Source: Actinomadura rayongensis
GTDB taxonomy: Bacteria > Actinomycetota > Actinomycetes > Streptosporangiales > Streptosporangiaceae
Assembly (NCBI RefSeq): GCF_009831215.1
Contig: NZ_WUTW01000005.1
Coordinates: 248,001 to 312,000 of the forward strand
Direction: 5' to 3'
DNA length: 64,000 nt
The translations under genes were made by a program, and so were the position numbers. Positions 52,817 to 60,498 of the stretch are shown piece by piece; within the stretch, counting starts at the first letter, position 1; each line of letters starts with the position of its first letter. The notes below the pieces were generated by a model that was given only the letters and a program-made list of their open reading frames with translations, ran no database searches and had not been told where the DNA came from.

Positions 52817-53347
52817 TTAGAGGGTGGTGATCAGGGTGGTCAGGGCTTGGGCGATGGTGGTGGGTGGGGTTTGTTCGTGGACGGGCCAGCCGCGTAGGCG
52901 GGATTCGCGGACGGCCTGTTCGCGGGCCGCGGCGAGGCTCGTCGTGGTGTCGGACGTGCGGTCGGCGTGGGTGCGCAGGTAGCCGCAGGGGGCGTCCGGC
53001 CAGTCTTCGGGGAGGGTGCCGTGGGCTCGGTCGGGGGTGGGTAGGGCGGCGTCCACGAAGAGGTAGCCGCCGATGGTGCGGTGGGCGGCGCGTTGGGCTC
53101 GGGCGAGGGCGGGCAGGAGCGGGCCGGCGGCGCCCTGGGCGACGAGGAGCAGGGGTGACGCGGGGTCGGTGGCGGCGAGGATCAGGGCTGCGCGGGCCAC
53201 GTAGGGCGGGCCGGGAACAGCCGCCACGGTCGGGGCTACGACGTCGTGGCCGAAGGTTCGCAGGGTTTCGGGCACGTCGGCCCACACGGCGGCGGTGGCC
53301 GACGGAGCGTGCAGCAGCACGACGGTTCCCGGCGTCACGTCCCGCAC
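52817..53347 (-). CDS. Alpha/beta-hydrolase-like protein lacking the nucleophile
   Basis: This 176-residue protein starts at GTG 53347 or GTG 53338. It opens GTVVLLHAPSATAAVWADV, an alpha/beta-hydrolase first-strand and oxyanion region, and continues with PLLLVAQGAAGPLLP, where the usual GxSxG nucleophile elbow has lost its Ser (Gly-Ala-Ala). It is shorter than typical hydrolases and lacks an obvious lid or late catalytic His. It is probably a non-catalytic family member. The gene starts 51 bp from the divergent pyrE start. Confidence 0.7.
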   Translation of the reverse strand: MRDVTPGTVVLLHAPSATAAVWADVPETLRTFGHDVVAPTVAAVPGPPYVARAALILAATDPASPLLLVAQGAAGPLLPALARAQRAAHRTIGGYLFVDAALPTPDRAHGTLPEDWPDAPCGYLRTHADRTSDTTTSLAAAREQAVRESRLRGWPVHEQTPPTTIAQALTTLITTL

Positions 53348-53398
53348 GCTACACGGGCGGATGCGGACGCGAGAATCCCGATCACTAGGGTTCTCCCT

Positions 53399-53935
53399 GT
53401 GAGCGATCGTGATGACCTGCTGCGAGAGATCAAGGCCAAGGCCGTGGTGCACGGCGACTTCGTGCTGTCGTCCGGACGGCGCGCGTCCTGGTACGTGGAC
53501 CTGCGCCGCGTCACGCTGGACGGCGCGGTCGCCCCGCTCGTCGGGAAGGTGATGCTGGACGTCACCGAGGACCTGGACTACGACGCGGTCGGCGGTCTCA
53601 CGCTCGGCGCGGACCCGGTCGCGACGGCGATGCTGCACGCGGCGGCGGCGCGCGGACGAAGCCTGGACGCGTTCGTCGTCCGCAAGGCGGGCAAGGCGCA
53701 CGGACTGCAGCGCAGGATCGAGGGCCCGGACGTCACCGGACGCCGGGTGCTGGCCGTCGAGGACACGTCCACGACGGGCGGTTCGGTGCTGACGGCCGTC
53801 GAGGCGCTGCGCGAGGCGGGCGCCGAGGTGGTGGCCGTCGCGACGATCCTGGAGCGCGGCGCGGCGGAGCGCATCGCCGCCGAGGGCCTGGAGTACCGCC
53901 ACCCGTTCACCACGGGCGACCTCGGCGTCGAGTAG
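53399..53935 (+). CDS. pyrE: Orotate phosphoribosyltransferase
   Basis: The 178-residue enzyme makes orotidine monophosphate from orotate and PRPP in pyrimidine synthesis. It has KAVVHGDFVLSSGRRASWYVD at the N-terminus (written here only as a landmark beginning KAVVHGDF), a flexible-loop RKAGKAHG and the PRPP-binding VEDTSTTGGSV. GTG 53399 starts the family-like sequence directly; the longer frame is not coding. It is separate from the main pyr operon, as is usual in actinobacteria. Confidence 0.95.
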   Translation: MSDRDDLLREIKAKAVVHGDFVLSSGRRASWYVDLRRVTLDGAVAPLVGKVMLDVTEDLDYDAVGGLTLGADPVATAMLHAAAARGRSLDAFVVRKAGKAHGLQRRIEGPDVTGRRVLAVEDTSTTGGSVLTAVEALREAGAEVVAVATILERGAAERIAAEGLEYRHPFTTGDLGVE

Positions 53936-53936
53936 G

Positions 53937-54383
53937 TCAGCGCCGCGCGACGTACCAGGTGGCGCGCTGCCCGGCCGGACGGTTCTCGACCTTGCCGTAG
54001 ATCGTCACCTCGACCACCCCGCCGTCCCCGGCGACGACGCTGAGCGGCGCCTGGTCGTAGCGGCGTCCCTCGCCGGACATGAGCGTGCCGCGGAACACGA
54101 CGTCGTTGCTGCCCGGATCGGTGATCGTCACCAGTGTCGAGCCGCGCACGGCGCGGATCACCAGCGGCGTGCTGCTGGACGGCGCGGACTCCGACCGGCT
54201 CGGCGACGACGGCGTCGCCGCCCGGGACTGCGCGCCCGGCGGGCCGCTCTGGTCCGAGCCGCCGGTCACCGCGTTGACGAGCGCGATCGCACCGCCGACC
54301 AGCAGTCCCAGGGCCAGGGCCACGGCGACGGTCGCGATGACGATGCGCGCGAGACCCCTGGGGTCCGACCGATGACGTCCCAC
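53937..54383 (-). CDS. Single-pass membrane protein, unknown function
   Basis: This 148-residue product has an N-terminal cytosolic stretch, one membrane helix (about 13-37), a Ser/Pro-rich linker (about 45-72) and a small beta-rich extracellular domain (VIRAVRGSTLVTITD, VVEVTIYGKVENRPAG). The C-terminal part resembles RodZ/DUF4115-like beta domains without an HTH (weak). It starts 9 bp downstream of the dedA stop on the same strand and ends one base from the convergent pyrE stop. Its function is unknown. Confidence 0.75.
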   Translation of the reverse strand: MGRHRSDPRGLARIVIATVAVALALGLLVGGAIALVNAVTGGSDQSGPPGAQSRAATPSSPSRSESAPSSSTPLVIRAVRGSTLVTITDPGSNDVVFRGTLMSGEGRRYDQAPLSVVAGDGGVVEVTIYGKVENRPAGQRATWYVARR

Positions 54384-54392
54384 ATGGGGAGG

Positions 54393-55121
54393 TTAGCGAT
54401 AACTGTCACCCTGGAGCGACGGTCGGGACTCATCGGCGTCATTCTTCTTCGCCGAGCCGTCCTTGTCGCCGCTTCCGCGCCGCATCTCCCGGATGATCGG
54501 AATGACCGAGAGAACCAGGACGACCGCGACACCGGGGAGGATGTAGCGCTCGATGTCGGGGACCTCGGAACCGAGGAAGTGGCCGAGCAGGAACAGCGCG
54601 TCCGTCCAGACCACGCCGCCGATGACGTTCCACAGGAAGAACGTGCGGGCCGGCATCCCGAGCATTCCGGCGAGCGGGTTCAGGAACGTCCGGACGATCG
54701 GGATGAAGCGCGCGATGAACACCGCGCGGGCGGGTCCGAACCGGTTGAAGTACAGCTCGGCCTTCTCCACCCACTCCCGCTTGAAGATCCGCGAGTCGGG
54801 CCGGTCGAAGAGGCGGCGGCCGTAGCGGGCGCCGAGCCAGTGCCCGAGCTGGGCGCCCAGAATCGCCGCGATCGGCCCGCCGACCAGCAGCGCGGGCAGC
54901 GACAGCGACTCGAACTCCTGGCCGTTCACCTCGTTCACGGCCGTCAGGATCCCCGCCGTGAACAGCAGCGAGTCGCCGGGGAGAACGCAGCCGAACAGCA
55001 GGCCGGTCTCCGCGAAGATGATCGCGATGACGCCGACGACGGCGAACGTGCCGAAAAGTTGCAGCCACGCCGTCGGGTGCAGCCACTCGGTGATGTTCAG
55101 GGAAAGCAGAGCGAGATCCAC
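54393..55121 (-). CDS. DedA family membrane protein
   Basis: The 242-residue protein starts at GTG 55121. Its DedA/VTT blocks are FAETGLLFGCVLPGDSLLF, GAQLGHWLGARYG and ARFIPIVRTFLNPLAGML. It has four to six membrane segments with re-entrant loops and a Lys/Asp-rich cytosolic tail. DedA proteins contribute to lipid transport (undecaprenyl phosphate recycling or phospholipid scrambling) and membrane homeostasis. The small membrane protein follows after 9 bp. Confidence 0.93.
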   Translation of the reverse strand: MDLALLSLNITEWLHPTAWLQLFGTFAVVGVIAIIFAETGLLFGCVLPGDSLLFTAGILTAVNEVNGQEFESLSLPALLVGGPIAAILGAQLGHWLGARYGRRLFDRPDSRIFKREWVEKAELYFNRFGPARAVFIARFIPIVRTFLNPLAGMLGMPARTFFLWNVIGGVVWTDALFLLGHFLGSEVPDIERYILPGVAVVLVLSVIPIIREMRRGSGDKDGSAKKNDADESRPSLQGDSYR

Positions 55122-55331
55122 ATTCCCGAGCGTACCCGTGCGGATGCCCCGGGGTCCGCGAGTCGAACCGACCCGGCTCTGGCCCGCGGCACGGAAAACG
55201 GGATACTGAGCGGTGGACGGCAGCCATGCCCGTACCGCAGGCCCGGGACCTCTGACCTGGAGCCGGGCGGGACGGGCGCAACCGCCCGGCCGGACGCCCG
55301 GCGGCACCACCGCAAAGAAAGGACACCCCAC

Positions 55332-56354
<1,023 letters not shown>

Positions 56355-56361
56355 GACCGTG

Positions 56362-56394
56362 AACGGGCGCGGCGGGGCTCCCGCCGCGCCCGTT
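56362..56394 (+). terminator. Terminator hairpin of fba
   Basis: AACGGGCGCGGCGGG (56362-56376) pairs perfectly with 56380-56394 around a 3-nt loop, 8 bp after the fba stop. No T-run follows. Confidence 0.85.
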
Positions 56395-56427
56395 GCATGA
56401 TGAAACCCGCCGGGTAGTCTCGCCGGC

Positions 56428-56877
56428 ATGGCTCTTCCCCGCAGCTACGTGTCCCAGAACTGCTCGGTCGCCCGGTCGCTGGAGGTCGTCGGGGACCGGT
56501 GGACGCTCCTGGTCGTCCGCGCGGTGTTCGAGGGCCACCGGCGGTTCGACGACTTCCAGGACGACCTGGGCATCGCCCGCAACGTCCTCACCGACCGGCT
56601 GACGCGACTGTGCGACGAGGGACTGTTGCGCCGCGTTCGGTACCAGGAGCGTCCGGACCGGTTCGAGTACCGGCCCACGCGCAAGTGCGTCGAACTGTGG
56701 CCCGCAATGATGACGCTCATGCTCTGGGGCGACCGTTATTACGCGCCCGACGGGCCGCCGCGCATCGTCGCCCACCGTGGCTGCACGGGCACGATCACGT
56801 CCGCTCTGACGTGTTCGGCGTGCGGCGCGGCGCTGGAGCCGCGCGACGTCGTGCCGCTCGACGGACCGGGGGCCTGA
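56428..56877 (+). CDS. HxlR family transcriptional regulator with C-terminal Cys motif
   Basis: This 149-residue winged-helix protein starts MALPRSYVSQNCSVARSLEV with the family block VVGDRWTLLVVRAVFEG and the winged helix FDDFQDDLGIARNVLTDRLTRL. The C-terminal 35 residues add HRGC, then CSACG, a small zinc- or redox-type Cys motif found in one HxlR branch. A Cys at position 12 (QNCSVAR) lies at the redox-sensing position of HypR-like members, so thiol sensing is possible. It lies 18 bp before an 18-bp inverted repeat that is likely its operator. Confidence 0.92.
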   Translation: MALPRSYVSQNCSVARSLEVVGDRWTLLVVRAVFEGHRRFDDFQDDLGIARNVLTDRLTRLCDEGLLRRVRYQERPDRFEYRPTRKCVELWPAMMTLMLWGDRYYAPDGPPRIVAHRGCTGTITSALTCSACGAALEPRDVVPLDGPGA

Positions 56878-56894
56878 GACTCCTTCGTCCAATG

Positions 56895-56943
56895 AGTTGT
56901 TTGACGCAACCCGCTGCGGTTCCATGGGTTGCGTGAAACAACT
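56895..56943. promoter_or_regulatory. 18-bp inverted repeat between HxlR and GNAT genes
   Basis: AGTTGTTTGACGCAACCC (56895-56912) and its inverted copy (56926-56943) match in 17 of 18 positions across a 13-bp spacer. Each arm contains a GTTG-N7-CAAC semi-palindrome, so the structure could bind two dimers. It overlaps the first possible start codons of the GNAT gene. An operator is most likely; a terminator hairpin is the alternative. Confidence 0.7.
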
Positions 56944-57442
56944 CGTCGATCCGGTGGTGCTGCCGGAGATCCGCGTCCGCCCGTACGGCGTCACCGACGC
57001 CGACCGCCTGCGCGCCATGTCGGGACGGCTGTCGTCCGCGAGCCTCTACACCCGCTTCCTGTCCGGAATGCCGTGTGTACCCGACTCCTACGTCCGGTCC
57101 CTGGCGCACCTGGACCACTGGAACCACGATGCGCTCGCCGCGCTGCACGGCGACGCGCTGATCGGCGTGGCCGAGTACGTCCGCGACCGCGACCGTCCCG
57201 AACGCGCCGAACTGGCCGTCCTCGTCGCCGACCCGTGGCAGCGGCACGGCGTCGCGCGCCTGCTCGTCGGCCTGCTCACCGGGCTCGCGCGCCGCCGCGG
57301 CGTCACCGGCTTCGACGCGGAGGTCAGCCTGGAGAACCGTCCGGCGCTCGCGGCGCTGCACACCGGCTGGCCGGACGCGCCCACGATCGACCTCGCCGGC
57401 GGCCTCGCCCACTTCCGGCTCCCGCTCCCCGACGGGCACTGA
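56924..57442 (+). CDS. GNAT family N-acetyltransferase
   Basis: The product of about 165-172 residues is a GNAT-fold acetyltransferase: IRVRPYGVTDADRLRAM, an acetyl-CoA loop at DPWQRHGVARLL and a final strand AHFRLPLP. Its substrate is unknown. The start is uncertain: ATG 56924 and GTG 56933 both fall within the inverted repeat, and GTG 56954 lies just beyond it. If the repeat is an operator, transcription must start inside or after it, favouring 56954 or a leaderless message. Confidence 0.82.
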   Translation: MGCVKQLVDPVVLPEIRVRPYGVTDADRLRAMSGRLSSASLYTRFLSGMPCVPDSYVRSLAHLDHWNHDALAALHGDALIGVAEYVRDRDRPERAELAVLVADPWQRHGVARLLVGLLTGLARRRGVTGFDAEVSLENRPALAALHTGWPDAPTIDLAGGLAHFRLPLPDGH

Positions 57443-57478
57443 CCACGGGCGCCGCGCCGGACGCCTACCATGACGCGC

Positions 57479-57886
57479 ATGACCCAGAACCTGCTCGGCG
57501 GACCTCCCCCGACCGAACTGCCGGACAACGCCGAGGCGCGCACCGCCCTGGACGACGGCGTCGACCCCGTCGAGATCGCCGCGCGCTTCCCCGAGTACTC
57601 CGGGGCGTGGGCGGCGCTCGCCGACGCGGCCTTCGCCAAGGGCGGCGTCATCGAGTCGTACGCGTACGCGCGCACCGGCTACCACCGGGGCCTGGACGCG
57701 CTGCGCCGCGCGGGCTGGAAGGGCACCGGCCCGGTCCCGTGGGAGCACGTACCGAACCGCGGGTTCCTGCGGGCGCTGCACGCGCTCGGCCGCGCCGCCG
57801 CCGCGATCGGCGAGGACGCCGAGGCCGAACGCTGCCGGGCGTTCCTGCGCGACAGCAGCCCCACGGCCGCCGAGGTGCTCGGCTGA
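57479..57886 (+). CDS. DUF3151 family protein
   Basis: This 135-residue soluble helical protein is conserved across actinobacteria. Landmarks are NLLGGPPPTELPD at the N-terminus, ESYAYARTGYHRGLDALRRA in the middle and NRGFLRALHALGRAAAAIGE near the end. The regular helix pairs look like a single TPR-like array. ATG 57479 gives the family start; ATG 57470 is also in frame. It is usually found next to purA and fba, as here, but its function is unknown. Confidence 0.9.
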   Translation: MTQNLLGGPPPTELPDNAEARTALDDGVDPVEIAARFPEYSGAWAALADAAFAKGGVIESYAYARTGYHRGLDALRRAGWKGTGPVPWEHVPNRGFLRALHALGRAAAAIGEDAEAERCRAFLRDSSPTAAEVLG

Positions 57887-57903
57887 GCCCCTTTCGGCGC
57901 GTC

Positions 57904-57946
57904 GGGAACCGCCGCGGCGGACGTCCGCGACCCGCCGGGCGGTTCC
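57904..57946 (+). terminator. Possible terminator after the DUF3151 gene
   Basis: GGAACCGCC (57905-57913) pairs with GGCGGTTCC (57938-57946), enclosing the smaller palindrome GCGGACGTCCGC. It is 18 bp after the stop, with no T-run. Confidence 0.45.
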
Positions 57947-58112
57947 TCCCACGGCGGCGTGCGGGTACGATTCTTTCGTAAGAGGCCCCTTCGCGCGTGC
58001 GAAAACTCCCAGGGTGCGACCCCCGGGGTGCGCACCGCGACGAGCGACGGATCCGCCCCGACCGGGCGGCGCCGCTCCGCACGGGGCCTTCGTCGTGGGA
58101 AGGATTACCGGC

Positions 58113-59396
58113 ATGCCTGCCATCGTTCTTGTCGGAGCTCAGTGGGGAGATGAGGGCAAGGGCAAGGCCACCGACCTGCTCGGCGGCGACGTCGACTACG
58201 TCGTCCGCTACCAGGGCGGCAACAACGCGGGGCACACGGTCGTCATCGGGGACGAGAGCTACGCGCTGCACCTGCTGCCGTCCGGGATCCTGTCCCCCGA
58301 CGTCGTCCCGGTGATCGGCAACGGCGTCGTCATCGACCCGGCCGTGCTCTTCCAGGAGATCGACGGGCTCGCCGAGCGCGGCATCTCCGCCGACCGGCTG
58401 CTGATCTCGGCGAACGCGCATTTGATCATGCCGCAGCACCGCACCCTCGACAAGGTCACCGAGCGCTACCTCGGCAAGGCCCGCATCGGCACGACCGGGC
58501 GCGGCATCGGCCCGACCTACGCCGACAAGATCAACCGCATGGGGATCCGGGTCCAGGACCTGTTCGACCCCAACATCCTCACCCAGAAGCTGGACCTGTC
58601 GCTGCGCGAGAAGAACCAGGTCCTGACCAAGGTGTACAACCGGCGCCGCATCGAGACCGGCCCGATCGTCCAGGAGTACCTGGCGTACGGGGAGCGGATC
58701 CGGCCCTACGTCGCCGACACCACGCTCGTGCTCAACAAGGCCCTGGACGACGGCAAGGTCGTCCTGCTGGAGGGCGCGCAGGGCACGCTGCTGGACGTGG
58801 ACCACGGCACCTACCCGTTCGTGACGTCGTCCAGCCCGACGGCGGGCGGCGCGTGCGCGGGCTCCGGCGTCGGCCCCACCAAGATCACCAAGGTGATCGG
58901 GATCCTCAAGGCGTACACGACCCGCGTCGGCTCCGGCCCGTTCCCGACCGAGCTGCTGGACGAGCAGGGCGAGTACCTGCGCAAGACCGGCGGTGAGTAC
59001 GGCGTGACGACCGGCCGCGACCGGCGCTGCGGCTGGTTCGACGCCGTCATCGCCCGCTACGCCACCCGCGTCAACGGCGTGACGGACTACTTCCTCACCA
59101 AGCTGGACGTCCTGTCCGGGCTTGAGCGCATCCCCGTCTGCGTCGCCTACGAGGTGGACGGAGATCGCGTGGACGAGCTGCCCACCACGCAGACCGGCTT
59201 CCACCACGCCAAGCCCGTCCTGGAGTACCTGGACGGCTGGAAGGAGGACATCACCGCCGCGCGCACCTTCGAGGACCTGCCGAAGAACGCGCAGGAGTAC
59301 GTCCGCGCGGTGGAGGAGATGTCCGGCGCGCAGATCTCCGCGATCGGCGTCGGGCCGGGGCGCGACCAGACGCTGTCGCTGCGCTCCCTGGTCTGA
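58113..59396 (+). CDS. purA: Adenylosuccinate synthetase
   Basis: The 427-residue enzyme condenses IMP and aspartate with GTP in AMP synthesis. The N-terminal GAQWGDEGKGK contains the catalytic Asp (D13) and GTP-binding residues. NNAGHTVV carries the catalytic His (H41). TTGRGIGPTYADK and the GTP-base-binding TKLDVLSGLE block are intact, and length is normal. ATG 58113 has GGGAAGG upstream. The 200-bp leader holds a TACGAT -10-like element near 57966. A strong terminator follows. Confidence 0.97.
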   Translation: MPAIVLVGAQWGDEGKGKATDLLGGDVDYVVRYQGGNNAGHTVVIGDESYALHLLPSGILSPDVVPVIGNGVVIDPAVLFQEIDGLAERGISADRLLISANAHLIMPQHRTLDKVTERYLGKARIGTTGRGIGPTYADKINRMGIRVQDLFDPNILTQKLDLSLREKNQVLTKVYNRRRIETGPIVQEYLAYGERIRPYVADTTLVLNKALDDGKVVLLEGAQGTLLDVDHGTYPFVTSSSPTAGGACAGSGVGPTKITKVIGILKAYTTRVGSGPFPTELLDEQGEYLRKTGGEYGVTTGRDRRCGWFDAVIARYATRVNGVTDYFLTKLDVLSGLERIPVCVAYEVDGDRVDELPTTQTGFHHAKPVLEYLDGWKEDITAARTFEDLPKNAQEYVRAVEEMSGAQISAIGVGPGRDQTLSLRSLV

Positions 59397-59410
59397 CCCG
59401 GGCGTTCCGG

Positions 59411-59447
59411 ACGGCCGGGCGGGATTCCCGCTCGGCCGTTCTTTTTT
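59411..59447 (+). terminator. Rho-independent terminator of purA
   Basis: A 13-bp stem with one G-T pair (59411-59423 with 59427-59439; arm ACGGCCGGGCGGG) is followed by CTTTTTT at 59441-59447. Confidence 0.92.
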
Positions 59448-59453
59448 GCGCCT

Positions 59454-59476
59454 AGTACTTGATTTCGCCAAGTACT
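59454..59476. promoter_or_regulatory. Operator-like inverted repeat before padR
   Basis: AGTACTTG (59454-59461) and CAAGTACT (59469-59476) are perfectly inverted with a 7-bp spacer, 19 bp before the padR start. It is a likely autoregulatory PadR site. The copy nearest padR is so close to the start that binding would block transcription initiation. Confidence 0.65.
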
Positions 59477-59494
59477 GGGCGGAACATAGGCGAC

Positions 59495-59839
59495 GTGACC
59501 CCCACTCACGACTCGCAACTGCTCAAGGGCGTCCTGCCGCTGCTGCTGCTCCACCTGCTGGCCGAACAGGAGTCCTACGGCTACCAGGTGGTCCAGCGGC
59601 TCCAGGCGGCCGGGCTCACCGACGTCCTGGAGGGCACCGTCTACCCGGCGCTCGCGCGGCTGGAGCGGGAGGGACGGGTCGCCTCGCGGCTCGTCGCGTC
59701 GTCCAGCGGCCCGGCCCGCAAGTACTACCGGCCGACCCCGGCCGGGTTCGAGGCGCTCGCGGCCGGGACGGAGAACTGGTCCCGGCACACCGCGATCGTC
59801 AACGCCGTCCTGACCCGCCCGCTGCCCGCGCCCCGATGA
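59495..59839 (+). CDS. PadR family transcriptional regulator
   Basis: The 114-residue protein has a winged helix (LLKGVLPLLLLHLLAEQESYGYQV by position 10-33, named here only by its GYQV end, then LEGTVYPALARLEREG) and the wing RKYYRPTPAG, the PadR core. GTG 59495 is the likely start; the in-frame ATG 59459 would lie in the operator. It is the first gene of a two-gene unit with an HAAS-domain protein, a frequent PadR partner. Confidence 0.92.
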   Translation: MTPTHDSQLLKGVLPLLLLHLLAEQESYGYQVVQRLQAAGLTDVLEGTVYPALARLEREGRVASRLVASSSGPARKYYRPTPAGFEALAAGTENWSRHTAIVNAVLTRPLPAPR

Positions 59840-59850
59840 GGAGAGCCGCC

Positions 59851-60405
59851 GTGCCGAACGACCTGAGCCTGATCGACCGTCTCCGTATCGAACGCCTCGT
59901 GTGGACGCTGGACCAGCAGCTCTACGACCTCCCGCACGCGACCCGCGTCGCCAAGCGCCGTGAGGTTCGCGACAATCTCCGCGACGCCGCCCGCGACGTC
60001 GGGGTCGGCGAGGCGCTGCGCCGGCTCGGCGGCAGCCGCCGGCTCGCGGAGGAGTTCCTCGCCGCCGAGTACGGGCCCGGCCCGCGCCACTCCTGGCTCG
60101 CCGCCGGATACTTCCTCTCGCTCGTCCCGATGCTGCTGCTGTACGCGCTCGACGAGGCCGAGAACGCGTTCGAGCGCGGCGTCCTCGCGACCGACCCGCA
60201 CGTCACCGGGACGTTCACCTGGGACGGGATCGCGCTGATCCAGCACGCCGTCACGTTCACGTTCACCGACGGGCACGCCGAACGCGTCGGCGGCGCGTGG
60301 ACACCGCTCACGTACGTACTCTGGCTCGCCGGGACGATCCTGGTCGGACGGCTCTGGCGGCTTCTCCCCTGGTACCGGCGCCGCCGCGAGAACACGGCCG
60401 TCTGA
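59851..60405 (+). CDS. HAAS (DUF1700-like) domain membrane protein, PadR partner
   Basis: The 184-residue product begins with a three-helix HAAS-like signalling domain (about 10-75: LPHATRVAKRREVRDNLRDA, LRRLGGSRRLAEEFLA) followed by two membrane helices (about 85-103 and 152-170) and a basic C-terminus. GTG 59851 has GAGGAGAG upstream; ATG 59836 overlaps the padR stop (ATGA) and is the alternative. HAAS proteins often accompany PadR regulators and DUF4097-like outputs; it probably senses or transmits a membrane signal to the regulator. Confidence 0.82.
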   Translation: MPNDLSLIDRLRIERLVWTLDQQLYDLPHATRVAKRREVRDNLRDAARDVGVGEALRRLGGSRRLAEEFLAAEYGPGPRHSWLAAGYFLSLVPMLLLYALDEAENAFERGVLATDPHVTGTFTWDGIALIQHAVTFTFTDGHAERVGGAWTPLTYVLWLAGTILVGRLWRLLPWYRRRRENTAV

Positions 60406-60498
60406 GAGTTATCCACAGACGGCGATCGAGGCTTGGGACGGGCGCGGAACGGACTAGGGTCTTGTGCGTCGGCAGAGGCCCCTGGGGAGGCGCGGCGC

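Noticed and set aside
51999..53285. 428-codon minus-strand frame across the low-complexity region
   Set aside because: The translation is Arg/Pro/Ala repeat, with no domain; long stop-free frames are expected in this extreme GC composition.
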